NCBI GenBank assembly: GCA_016282415.1
Contig: JAEEKO010000034.1
Location: 1-10,103, forward strand
DNA: 10,103 bases
Direction of reading: 5' to 3'
From: Caryophanales bacterium
Lineage (GTDB): Bacteria > Bacillota_I > Bacilli_A > RF39 > UBA660
The translations under genes were made by a program, and so were the position numbers. The notes under the pieces are model-generated. The model made no database searches and was not told the origin of the DNA. It saw only the letters and a program-made list of their open reading frames with translations. This document shows, one piece after another, positions 1-6,971 of this stretch; positions within the stretch are counted from its first letter, which is position 1, and every line of letters starts with the position of its first letter.

Positions 1-443
1 ATACGCTCGATATAAAGACGTTGGCTTTTATGAGTAAGCCTATCGATGACGCTGCCATAGCAAAATGTATAAAGGCAGCGATCCGTGAAAGCGTAAGGAA
101 TAAATCTTTCCCTGTGACGACGCTTGAAGGTGAAGTCTTTATAAAGGCTGACGACGTTAAGTATATCAAGGCACAGAAAAATTATGTCGAGATATGCTGT
201 AAGGACAACGTCATGTCAGGTTATGACAGCATTAAAGTTCTGGAAGAGCGGTTAAAAGAAACAACGCTTCTTCGTATTCACAAATCGTTTCTTGTTAATC
301 TGCAGTACGTTTCCGACGTTAATTACACTGATATTGTCATGCTTGACGGAATGAAGATACCGGTGGGAAGATCGTACTACAAAGAATACAGAGAAGCTTA
401 TTTTGCATATGTCAAAACTATGGCGATAGAAAGGTTGGGGTAA
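1..443 (+). CDS. LytTR-family response regulator (AgrA-like), C-terminal part, truncated at window edge
   Basis: The reading frame is open to the first base of the window (first complete codon at position 3), so the true start lies upstream and the TTG at 21 is not a real start. What remains is the end of a receiver domain, with the beta-5 Lys-Pro in LAFMSKP, followed by a complete LytTR DNA-binding domain (DDVKYIKAQKNYVEI ... LLRIHKSFLVNLQYV ... MKIPVGRSYYKEYREAYF). The same blocks occur in the regulator at 1770-2489 (KTLAFVQKP, DDIIYIKAKRN, IIRVHKSYLVNLLYV, LPIGRFFYQNVRDAFF), so the two are paralogues flanking one kinase. The stop is only two bases before the kinase start, so the pair is co-transcribed. 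It probably binds the paired repeats described below as an activator or antagonist. The phosphoacceptor Asp would lie outside the window and cannot be checked. Confidence 0.93.
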   Translation, partial: TLDIKTLAFMSKPIDDAAIAKCIKAAIRESVRNKSFPVTTLEGEVFIKADDVKYIKAQKNYVEICCKDNVMSGYDSIKVLEERLKETTLLRIHKSFLVNLQYVSDVNYTDIVMLDGMKIPVGRSYYKEYREAYFAYVKTMAIERLG

Positions 444-445
444 GC

Positions 446-1732
446 ATGTTACTGCATGGGGTGTCGATAGTTCTTAATTTCTTGGGCTGCTATTTCTGCT
501 ATCGCAATTTCTTTTCCGTTAAATTCAGAAAACAGGTGCACCTTCTTTGGGTTGGCGCCTTGGTTTTTGCGCTTGGCTTTATTCTGATTCATATTGACGG
601 TGTTAAACCCAACTTAACAATGAGTATGTGTCTTGTGTTCATTGGTATTCTTCTAATGAACAAGTCGGGATATTTCTATACTATAATCCTTTATCCCATT
701 GTATTTATAATGTACATGTGCATTAATATCTTCTTTTCTTTCGTATTCTCCATCGTCTTTAACATACCTTACAAGGAATTGATCAATTCATCATTCTGGG
801 ATGTGATCGAGAGCGGTGTTTCGTGTCTGTTCTTTTTTATCTGGTTTATCATTATCGGTTCCAAGCGTCTTGCAGACAAAATACGGACAACGACCGGTGA
901 GTATCTGGTATTGCTTATAAGCGTTGTTTGCATTTTGGTAGTGCTTGGAATATCACAGGGCTTTATGAAGGGTGATGACTCATTGTTTCTTCACATGAAA
1001 GGGCCCTTTGCGATCAGTATTACCATATTGTGCCTGTTGCTGATCGCAGGTCTTAGAGGTATGTCTTATCTGAAGAGTAAAGATGCATTGTATAAAGCTG
1101 AAAAAGCTTTATACGATCAATACCTGGCAAATCAGGAAGAACACATTAAGAACATTATTGAAGCTGACAAAAGTATAAGAAGTTTCAGACACGATATAAA
1201 CGCTCATCTGAGTGCTTTGGAAAGCTGTATTGATGAGAAGGACTATGATGAGCTTCAAAATTATATCGACAGGATGAAAGAGGAAACTCAAAACAGAAAG
1301 GCCCAAAGCTATTCGGGCTATGCAGCTGTGGATACAATAATCGCCGAATGGCATGAGAAGGCCTTGAAAGAGGGAATAGCCTGGGAATGGAAAGGTAAAT
1401 TGCGAGAAGACCTCAAAATTGAGTTATTCGACTTGTGTGTTTTGTTTTCAAATATTTTGAGCAATGCTGTTGAGGCCGCAGAAAAAACAGAAATCGGGGG
1501 AGAACGTTATATCAAAGTTTCGATTGGCAGTTTTCGTGGAAGGACATCAATAAGGGTAACTAATACATGTATTAATTCATCATCGCAAAGAATGAATTTA
1601 AGGACTTCAAAGGTTGATAAAGAAAATCATGGTTTTGGGATGAAAAACATAAAACGCATGGTTGAAAAATACAATGGAGAGATCGTATATAACTTCAAAA
1701 ACAATGTCTTTAGCATAGAGGTTACAATATAA
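446..1732 (+). CDS. AgrC-like sensor histidine kinase (GHKL ATPase)
   Basis: This is a 428-aa membrane sensor kinase. Residues 1 to about 205 are hydrophobic and look like six or seven membrane segments (roughly 5-20, 32-50, 56-72, 78-107, 120-138, 152-172, 185-205), the polytopic peptide-sensing type found in AgrC, ComD and PlnB. After a helical linker comes the phosphoacceptor block SFRHDINAHLSAL with His249, then the ATP-binding N-box with Asn340 in ILSNAVEAAE, and the G-box GFGMKNIKRMVEKYNG from residue 396. No extracellular PAS or Cache domain is visible. It follows the partial LytTR regulator by two bases and precedes a second one, giving regulator-kinase-regulator order. The expected ligand is a secreted peptide, perhaps the locus product or the 26-aa peptide at 9748; that is inference. 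The kinase assignment is secure; the ligand is not known. Confidence 0.93.
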   Translation: MLLHGVSIVLNFLGCYFCYRNFFSVKFRKQVHLLWVGALVFALGFILIHIDGVKPNLTMSMCLVFIGILLMNKSGYFYTIILYPIVFIMYMCINIFFSFVFSIVFNIPYKELINSSFWDVIESGVSCLFFFIWFIIIGSKRLADKIRTTTGEYLVLLISVVCILVVLGISQGFMKGDDSLFLHMKGPFAISITILCLLLIAGLRGMSYLKSKDALYKAEKALYDQYLANQEEHIKNIIEADKSIRSFRHDINAHLSALESCIDEKDYDELQNYIDRMKEETQNRKAQSYSGYAAVDTIIAEWHEKALKEGIAWEWKGKLREDLKIELFDLCVLFSNILSNAVEAAEKTEIGGERYIKVSIGSFRGRTSIRVTNTCINSSSQRMNLRTSKVDKENHGFGMKNIKRMVEKYNGEIVYNFKNNVFSIEVTI

Positions 1733-1769
1733 AGAATTACATTGAGTAAGGAGATGTGGGGGACTAAAT

Positions 1770-2489
1770 ATGATTAACATAGGAATTTGTGATGACAGTG
1801 ATTATTGGATCTCAGACATAAGAAGAAAAATAGAGGCCATTTTGGATGAAATTAGAATTGATTGTAACATAATTGAGTTTTCATCCGGTGAAGAGGTACT
1901 GAAATATGATGGTGAAACAATGCATCTCTTGTTTCTTGACGTTGAAATGGATGGAATAAGTGGGCTTGATGTAATGGAAAAAATACGAAAGGATTCTCTT
2001 TTTGGGAGAATTGTTTTCGTAACAAGTTATGAGCAATATCGGTACGATGCAATAGACTTTAAAACGTTGGCATTTGTTCAAAAACCTGTCAAAGAGGAAG
2101 AACTGTCCGCTTGTATAAGGGCTGCTATTCGTGAAGACAGTTACAATAAATCAATATCGGTCAATACTTTAAATGGCAGTAGCGTTTTTAGAGCGGATGA
2201 TATTATATATATAAAAGCAAAAAGAAATTGTACGCTATTCCATTTAAAAGATGAAGAGGTTGAGGGATATATTGGTTTAAAGGATGTTGAAAAACTACTG
2301 ATTGACTCTTCAATTATCCGGGTACATAAATCATATCTGGTAAATCTCTTGTATGTTGAAGAAGTAAATTGGGGGGTAATAAAACTGATATCGGATGAAG
2401 AACTTCCGATAGGACGTTTCTTTTATCAAAATGTTCGAGATGCTTTTTTCTATTTTATTAAAAGAATGACGATAGATAGAATGGCGTGA
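1770..2489 (+). CDS. Response regulator, REC-LytTR (AgrA/PlnC-like)
   Basis: This 239-aa protein has the usual length and order of an AgrA-type regulator. The receiver domain (about 1-120) has the acidic pair Asp8-Asp9, phosphoacceptor Asp57 in LLFLDVEMDGISG, the Thr85-Ser86 switch position and Lys105-Pro106. The LytTR domain (about 140-236) carries the typical DDIIYIKAKRN, IIRVHKSYLVNLLYV and LPIGRFFYQNVRDAFF blocks. ATG at 1770 is chosen because the receiver begins directly after it (MINIGICDD) and a G-rich stretch (TGGGGGAC) lies seven bases upstream. It sits 37 bases after the kinase and is followed by a strong terminator. LytTR regulators bind direct repeats about two helical turns apart upstream of a weak -35; such repeats occur three times in this window, so these promoters are its likely targets. 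Compared with its partial paralogue it appears more AT-rich. Confidence 0.94.
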   Translation: MINIGICDDSDYWISDIRRKIEAILDEIRIDCNIIEFSSGEEVLKYDGETMHLLFLDVEMDGISGLDVMEKIRKDSLFGRIVFVTSYEQYRYDAIDFKTLAFVQKPVKEEELSACIRAAIREDSYNKSISVNTLNGSSVFRADDIIYIKAKRNCTLFHLKDEEVEGYIGLKDVEKLLIDSSIIRVHKSYLVNLLYVEEVNWGVIKLISDEELPIGRFFYQNVRDAFFYFIKRMTIDRMA

Positions 2490-2501
2490 GAATTGTTTTT
2501 G

Positions 2502-2540
2502 AACCATATGCTGATTCATTGAATCACATATGGTTTTTTA
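2502..2540 (+). terminator. Intrinsic terminator after the regulatory operon
   Basis: AACCATATG at 2502-2510 pairs exactly with CATATGGTT at 2527-2535. After one bulged C, TGATTC (2512-2517) pairs with GAATCA (2521-2526) around an ATT loop, and a run of T follows (2534-2539). It begins 12 bases after the stop of the second response regulator and separates the two-component genes from the peptide operon promoter. Confidence 0.9.
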
Positions 2541-2549
2541 AATTTTACT

Positions 2550-2619
2550 GTCGTTTGTCAAAAAAACACTGTCGTTTGTCAAAAAGTATTTGAAAACAGT
2601 TGTTTACCTCGAGTATGGT
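2550..2619 (+). promoter_or_regulatory. LytTR-box promoter of the Cys-rich peptide operon
   Basis: Two identical direct repeats, GTCGTTTGTCAA at 2550-2561 and 2571-2582, start 21 bp apart, about two helical turns. They contain the GTT-N-R-T core known from AgrA/PlnC/VirR-type LytTR binding sites. A -35-like TTGAAA lies at 2590-2595, 19 nt after the start of the second repeat. An 18-nt spacer leads to a -10-like TATGGT at 2614-2619. Transcription would begin near 2626, giving a leader of about 60 nt before the precursor start. The same geometry recurs at 9656 and 9953. Control by the neighbouring LytTR regulators is inferred. Confidence 0.78.
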
Positions 2620-2670
2620 GTTGTTGGACCGGTAATCAATTGTTAAAAACATCATGATGTTTAAATGTAT

Positions 2671-2677
2671 AAGGAGG
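2671..2677 (+). promoter_or_regulatory. Strong ribosome binding site deciding the TTG start of the precursor
   Basis: AAGGAGG at 2671-2677 is fully complementary to the 16S anti-Shine-Dalgarno core and lies seven bases from the TTG at 2685. No in-frame ATG exists before the Cys cluster, so this site decides the start and supports heavy translation of the peptide. Confidence 0.85.
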
Positions 2678-2684
2678 TAGAGCA

Positions 2685-2852
2685 TTGAAAAAATTGGCAA
2701 GAAAGCATTACGTTCAAGAAAACTCAATCCAGGGTTATTTAAGCTGCCTGTGTTGGTGCAATGTTTGCAGTTGTAAAGTAATCAATTTCTTGAAGATAGG
2801 ATCCGATCAGTCAAGCAATGGAAACGGCGCAAGCACAGTAAACATGCGTTAA
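2685..2852 (+). CDS. Cys-rich RiPP precursor peptide (CLI_3235/Clo7bot-like substrate of CcpM)
   Basis: This 55-aa ORF begins with TTG at 2685, seven bases after a near-perfect AAGGAGG at 2671-2677. The product starts MKKLARKHYVQENSIQGYLS, a basic leader-like segment without a signal peptide. It then has CLCWCNVCSC at residues 21-30, five Cys in a C-x-C-x-C-x2-C-x-C pattern, a hydrophobic patch KVINFLKIG and a Ser/Asn/Gly-rich tail ending STVNMR. It directly precedes the radical SAM/SPASM maturase gene and follows a LytTR-box promoter, which is the expected place for a substrate. Small Cys-rich peptides encoded beside CcpM-type maturases are predicted bacteriocins whose Cys side chains may be linked to backbone carbons as thioethers; here that chemistry is inference. 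The leader/core boundary probably falls before Cys21. The unusual TTG start and small size make it easy for gene callers to miss. Confidence 0.85.
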   Translation: MKKLARKHYVQENSIQGYLSCLCWCNVCSCKVINFLKIGSDQSSNGNGASTVNMR

Positions 2853-2900
2853 TCATTCAAAACAGAAAAACTGCGTTGGAATCATATGATTTGCGAAACG

Positions 2901-2936
2901 AAAATGTGCTACTAACTTGTTAGTGGCACATTTTTT
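2901..2936 (+). terminator. Terminator/attenuator hairpin between precursor and maturation genes
   Basis: AAAATGTGC at 2901-2909 pairs with GCACATTTT at 2926-2934, continued by one T-G pair and ACTAAC/GTTAGT around a two-base loop, with a T-run at 2931-2936. This is a near-perfect stem of about 16 bp. It lies 49 bases after the precursor stop and 35 bases before the maturase ATG. I see no separate promoter between the two genes, so partial read-through would yield much precursor mRNA and less enzyme mRNA, a common arrangement in RiPP loci. Confidence 0.88.
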
Positions 2937-2970
2937 CAGAAGCGAGAACGATGGAGAAAATGTCCGGAAA

Positions 2971-4401
2971 ATGAATATAAAAATATTTGAATGCTTAAAT
3001 GAAAAATATGTATTTGATGTAAACAAGAACAAAATAATAAAGATAACCAACGATACCTATCAAGAATTGGCAGAGAAGAAAAACAAAGAAGCAGAGTATA
3101 AAAGTGCTGAGATTGCAAGGCTAAAATCTGCGGGATATCTATCTGACATCAGACCTGAGATAATTGAGCATCCTGCTACCCCATTCGTTGAAGACATCCT
3201 AAACAATAATCTTCAAAAATTGTGTTTGCAGGTAACTCAGAATTGCAATTTCAGATGCAAATATTGTGTGTATTCAGGCGAATATGAAAACAGAGGGCAT
3301 TCCAATAAGGTAATGAGCTGGGAGATTGCAAAAAAAAGTATAGATTTTATGATCGCCCATTCTAAAAATTCAGAGAGTATGAATGTTGGTTTTTATGGAG
3401 GAGAGCCGCTTCTTCATTTTGATTTGATAAAAAAGTGCATGGAATACCTTGAGGAAAGCGTTCAAGGCAAGGAACTTACCTATAATATGACAACTAATGC
3501 AAGTCTTCTGTCGGAAGATATTGTAGAAGAGATATTGAAGAGGAAATTTAAATTGACCATCAGTATTGATGGACCAAAAGAAATCCAGGACAGAAACAGA
3601 GTCTTGGCGAGCGGAAAAGGCTCATATGACATCGTTTACAACAATATCAGATCATTATGTGAAAAGTATCCCGATTTGAAAACGATAATAAATTATTCCA
3701 TGGTTTTTGATCAGAGATATGAGTTTTCCAAGATAGAGGATTTTGTCATAAATGAAAACGCTTTGTTTGAAGGAACTCAGATAATGGGGAACCTTGTTAA
3801 TGACAATTATAAAAAAGGAAAAAATGAATGGTCCGATCAGTTTGCAGAAGAATGGGAATATTCGAAATTTAAATACATGCTTTTTTTGTTGGAAAAAGTA
3901 TCCGCAAAGTACAATTCCAAAATAATGAGAAATTCCTATATGAGTTTGATAGATATCATAAAGAATACAAGGAAAGAATATCCCAATCTTTCCTTAAAAG
4001 ACCATCCTTCGGGACAGTGTGTTCCGGGAGATGTACGCTTATTTATTAGTGTTGACGGTGATTTCTTTCCATGTGAAAAGGTCAGTGAGACGTCTAATGT
4101 TATGAATATAGGAAATATAGACAAAGGATTTGATTTTGACAAAATCAGATATATTCTGAACGTTGGCAAAATATCGGAAGAGGAATGTAAGAATTGCTTT
4201 GTATTCAGAAATTGTGAGATTTGCTCCTCTATGTGCGATGCGGGGAACGGTAATGAGGAATTGTCCAAGGCAATGAAAATCGTCAGATGTAAGAGCGAAA
4301 AGTACAAATTTGTGAATCAATTGAAAACATTAATAGTACTAAAAAAGTATGGTTTCAACATAGATAAGTTTTTGTTTGATGCAACATACAACAATGTTTA
4401 G
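2971..4401 (+). CDS. ccpM: Radical SAM/SPASM Cys-rich peptide maturase, CcpM family
   Basis: This 476-aa enzyme is a radical SAM peptide maturase. Residues 1 to about 75 form a small N-terminal region (MNIKIFECLNEKYVFDV...) like the leader-recognising domains of such enzymes. The radical SAM core has the CX3CX2C cluster site Cys92, Cys96, Cys99 (CNFRCKYC) and the SAM-binding GGEP at 143-146. The C-terminal SPASM region supplies Cys350, 368, 406, 409, 415, 418, 422 and 440, enough for two auxiliary Fe-S clusters. The order precursor, rSAM/SPASM, TIGR04066-type protein, ACP-related protein and S8 protease matches what I recall of the CcpM (TIGR04068) system. The likely reaction is radical modification of the upstream Cys-rich core, such as thioether formation. 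ATG 2971 is preferred although its ribosome site is weak; the in-frame TTG at 2917 lies inside the terminator stem. Confidence 0.9.
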   Translation: MNIKIFECLNEKYVFDVNKNKIIKITNDTYQELAEKKNKEAEYKSAEIARLKSAGYLSDIRPEIIEHPATPFVEDILNNNLQKLCLQVTQNCNFRCKYCVYSGEYENRGHSNKVMSWEIAKKSIDFMIAHSKNSESMNVGFYGGEPLLHFDLIKKCMEYLEESVQGKELTYNMTTNASLLSEDIVEEILKRKFKLTISIDGPKEIQDRNRVLASGKGSYDIVYNNIRSLCEKYPDLKTIINYSMVFDQRYEFSKIEDFVINENALFEGTQIMGNLVNDNYKKGKNEWSDQFAEEWEYSKFKYMLFLLEKVSAKYNSKIMRNSYMSLIDIIKNTRKEYPNLSLKDHPSGQCVPGDVRLFISVDGDFFPCEKVSETSNVMNIGNIDKGFDFDKIRYILNVGKISEEECKNCFVFRNCEICSSMCDAGNGNEELSKAMKIVRCKSEKYKFVNQLKTLIVLKKYGFNIDKFLFDATYNNV

Positions 4402-4410
4402 GAGTTAATA

Positions 4411-5547
4411 ATGACTGCGAAAAAGAAAGTTTTAATATACCCATTAACGTTTGAAATATTGAGTATGCTCAGAAGTGACAGCTTTACATCGAAATATAAA
4501 GAGATAATGGTTTCAACTTACAAGGGAAGCGGAATGAACGGATTTGATTGCGGCTCTCTGGATTTGGGTGAAAAAACCGGCGTAGTAATTGAAGAGGATT
4601 ATGAATTGCTACTAAAAAGATGTGATGAGGTTTTACTCTATACAAATACAAAAGATACAGATTTGCTCAGTGATATATACGAAAAAAAGGCTCATGCAGA
4701 AAAACTCGGAAAAGTAGTGAGTTTGATATTAAGTGATAAACCGATTGTATTCTCGAAAGAGAGAGCATTCATAGATTCTTTGAAGAATATTCATATTGAT
4801 ATTACTAAAGATAGAAGCTTTGATGTTAAAACTGAAGAGCTAATTGAAATCGAAGGATTGGTAGATATAACGGTTCCTATAGTGGGAATTGTGGGTAATT
4901 CTGACAGCGTAGGTAAATATGAATTACAAATTCAAATGAAAGATGAATTGTCAAAGCGCGGATATAAAGTTTCTCTTATTACTTCAAATCAATTGGGTGA
5001 GTTTGTCGGTGGTTATTCATTTCCTGTATTTATGACCGAGAATAACTATTCCGATAAAATGAAAATTCTCCTTTTTAACAGATTTCTTAGATTTATTGAA
5101 CTTGAAGATGAACCGGATATTATCATTATTGGTGTTCCCGGGGGAATAATGCCGGCGACAAGGCGCATTGTCGGTGATTTTGGCATGTTGGCAAATAAGA
5201 CATATAAGGCAGCAACACCTGATTATTTCATCGTTTCAATGAATTTTGAAGCATACACTAAAGGCTATTTTGAAGAACTGAATTTATTTGTCAAATACAA
5301 CTATGGATGCAACCTGAACGCCATCAAAATAAAGAATAGCAAAACCGATTGGGAGGATGCAGAAGTAACTAACAGAGGTAAATTGTTAAGTTATTCAATC
5401 GATCCTTCTAATGTCAACAATCTGATCAATAAATTGAAGCAAGAAATTGATCTTACTTTCATCTCTTCGGACAAAGATTCCGTTTCAGGATTGATTGATA
5501 ATGTTGAGGATGAGTTGGAATCAAATGAATCAATTGTGGTTTTTTAG
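4411..5547 (+). CDS. Peptide maturation system protein, TIGR04066-like, with BioD-type P-loop
   Basis: This 378-aa cytoplasmic protein follows CcpM by nine bases with a good ribosome site (AGGAG at 4400-4404 overlapping the maturase stop). Residues 1 to about 140 form an alpha/beta domain starting KKKVLIYPLTFEIL. The second half opens with PIVGIVGNSDSVGKYELQ, where Gly162 to Lys169 align with the BioD-type P-loop (GTDTEVGKT), but Tyr170 takes the place of the usual Thr/Ser. ELSKRGYKVSLITSNQLGEF follows, as in SIMIBI-class and DUF1611-like NTPases, and PDIIIIGVPGG (235-245) looks like the Walker B or switch strand. I place it by context and motif with the TIGR04066 family of clostridial peptide maturation loci, whose biochemical role is not established to my knowledge. 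A nucleotide-dependent step such as activation or chaperoning is a guess. There are no membrane segments. Confidence 0.8.
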   Translation: MTAKKKVLIYPLTFEILSMLRSDSFTSKYKEIMVSTYKGSGMNGFDCGSLDLGEKTGVVIEEDYELLLKRCDEVLLYTNTKDTDLLSDIYEKKAHAEKLGKVVSLILSDKPIVFSKERAFIDSLKNIHIDITKDRSFDVKTEELIEIEGLVDITVPIVGIVGNSDSVGKYELQIQMKDELSKRGYKVSLITSNQLGEFVGGYSFPVFMTENNYSDKMKILLFNRFLRFIELEDEPDIIIIGVPGGIMPATRRIVGDFGMLANKTYKAATPDYFIVSMNFEAYTKGYFEELNLFVKYNYGCNLNAIKIKNSKTDWEDAEVTNRGKLLSYSIDPSNVNNLINKLKQEIDLTFISSDKDSVSGLIDNVEDELESNESIVVF

Positions 5548-5587
5548 ACTTCAGATCATTCTTTGAGACAGCGGAGATTATACTGAT

Positions 5588-5863
5588 ATGATTAAGCATA
5601 ATGAAAAAATCGAAAACGAAATAATAACCATAATAAATACATTAAGAGACAGTGGAAAAAGTCCATTATCATACGATGACGTTGATAAAAATCTGTTTGG
5701 CAAAGAACTGATGTCGGAAGCGTATGAAATAGTTGGTGTATTTTGCGAAATAGAGGAAAAATACAATATAGGAATTAAAGAGAGCGAATTGGAAAAGTAC
5801 GGATTCAATACTGTTTCCAATATTTCACGAATAGTAGAAGCCTGTATAGAAGCAAAATCTTAA
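5588..5863 (+). CDS. Acyl-carrier-related protein of peptide maturation system (TIGR04069-like)
   Basis: This 91-aa acidic, helical protein has the length and layout of an acyl carrier protein. Aligning EIEEKYNIGIKESELEKYG with the helix II-III region of bacterial ACPs (ALEEEFDTEIPDEEAEKI in E. coli) places residues Glu44-Ala45-Tyr46 on the conserved Asp-Ser-Leu. The serine that would carry phosphopantetheine is therefore Ala45; Ser43 is nearby but out of register. It is probably not a classical carrier and may instead act as a docking or scaffold partner of CcpM or the P-loop protein. A GGAG at 5573-5576 precedes the ATG. Small ACP-related proteins are a recurring component of CcpM loci, which supports the assignment. 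A different helical-bundle fold is possible but less likely. Confidence 0.78.
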   Translation: MIKHNEKIENEIITIINTLRDSGKSPLSYDDVDKNLFGKELMSEAYEIVGVFCEIEEKYNIGIKESELEKYGFNTVSNISRIVEACIEAKS

Positions 5864-5880
5864 CCGGCAAAGGTTTAAGC

Positions 5881-6951
5881 ATGAATAACAGAGTAGTGAT
5901 TATCGATGATGGGATATGTCCATGTCGCGAATTAGAAGGAAGTATATATAGTACTCTGGAGTTTGATCATGATAAGAAAGAATTGATTGAACAACAGTCA
6001 ACAGTAAAAAAAGTCGGTCACGGTACGATTTGTGCATTGATTATACATAAATTCTTTCCTAAGGCAAATATTTTCAGCATAAAAGTATTGGATGAAGCTC
6101 TTCATTCAAGTTGTGAAGCTCTTCTTTGCGCTTTGAAGTGGTGTGAGAATAATGATGTGAAAATCATTAATCTAAGTTTGGGAACAACAAACGTAAAAGA
6201 TTTTGCACAAATTATTGAAGTAACGAGAAGGCTGTATTCACAAAACAAAATTATTATTTCGGCTGTAAGCAATGAAAACATATTTACCTTGCCCGCTTGC
6301 GGCGAATATTCAATCGGTGTTTGTGCAGAAGAAAACAACATCGAAAATTGTAGAAGAATGCTGCCGGGATGTGTATTGGGAAAATCGCAACATGAGTTAC
6401 TGATTGACGGGAACAAATATGTTACCCCTGTTTGCAATAGTTACGCTGCTGCTTATATTTCCGGCGTTATAGGTAGCGGAATATCAGATGGGAGTATGGA
6501 TACCACGAAAGTGGAAAGAGACTATTTTGAAGAGAAAAGAAAATCATTTATCAGATTTGAAAAGGGGAGATGGCTTTATAACAAAGATAGCAAAGATACA
6601 TTGGGTGAACTGAGAGCCACCATAGCAAGAGTTGTTTGCATATGTACGGAGTGTAGCGAGGATAGCAGAAAATACATTGCTGATTATTTTGCGGATGAGA
6701 ATCTGTTGGTTATAGATTTTAGCGATGAACCTGTGACTGATAATTGTCTGAACTGTCTGGCCTTACTGGTCGGAAATGGATTTATCGCGCTTTCAGACAA
6801 TATAAGCAAAGGAAATGCTGATTATCATTTATGTGAACAGAAGGACGGCAAATTCGTTATTATAAGGAACGGCTTTTTAAGAATTCAAAGAATAAAAGAA
6901 AATGTGGATAGTTGCTGTAACTATTTGTTAAAGAAGATTTGCAGAATTTGA
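5881..6951 (+). CDS. Subtilisin-like S8 serine protease, probable cytoplasmic leader peptidase
   Basis: This 356-aa protein has a compact S8 catalytic domain. Asp9 lies in VVIIDDGI, His47 in GHGT, the oxyanion-hole Asn131 in SAVSNE and the nucleophile Ser187 in NSYAAAYISG; these match the DSG, HGT, AAGN and GTSMAAP blocks of subtilisins, so it should be active. The core is short and there is no signal peptide or propeptide: the catalytic Asp is nine residues from the start, so the enzyme should act in the cytoplasm. Residues 200-356 form an unrecognised tail with nine Cys (253, 255, 258, 289, 292, 318, 345, 346, 354), which may bind metal or the Cys-rich substrate. Placement between the maturation enzymes and the transporter suggests that it removes the precursor leader. 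It starts 17 bases after the ACP-like gene. Confidence 0.88.
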   Translation: MNNRVVIIDDGICPCRELEGSIYSTLEFDHDKKELIEQQSTVKKVGHGTICALIIHKFFPKANIFSIKVLDEALHSSCEALLCALKWCENNDVKIINLSLGTTNVKDFAQIIEVTRRLYSQNKIIISAVSNENIFTLPACGEYSIGVCAEENNIENCRRMLPGCVLGKSQHELLIDGNKYVTPVCNSYAAAYISGVIGSGISDGSMDTTKVERDYFEEKRKSFIRFEKGRWLYNKDSKDTLGELRATIARVVCICTECSEDSRKYIADYFADENLLVIDFSDEPVTDNCLNCLALLVGNGFIALSDNISKGNADYHLCEQKDGKFVIIRNGFLRIQRIKENVDSCCNYLLKKICRI

Positions 6952-6971
6952 TCATGTTGGAGAAGTAAAAA

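Noticed and set aside
21..443. TTG at 21 as start of a complete, receiver-less LytTR regulator
   Set aside because: The frame stays open to the window edge and encodes the receiver's final strand (KTLAFMSKP), so this is a longer gene cut by the window.
2917..2970. In-frame TTG at 2917 as an 18-residue longer start for the radical SAM enzyme
   Set aside because: It lies inside the terminator stem and has no ribosome site; the extra residues lack family character, whereas MNIKIFECLNEKY from 2971 reads like a normal maturase start.
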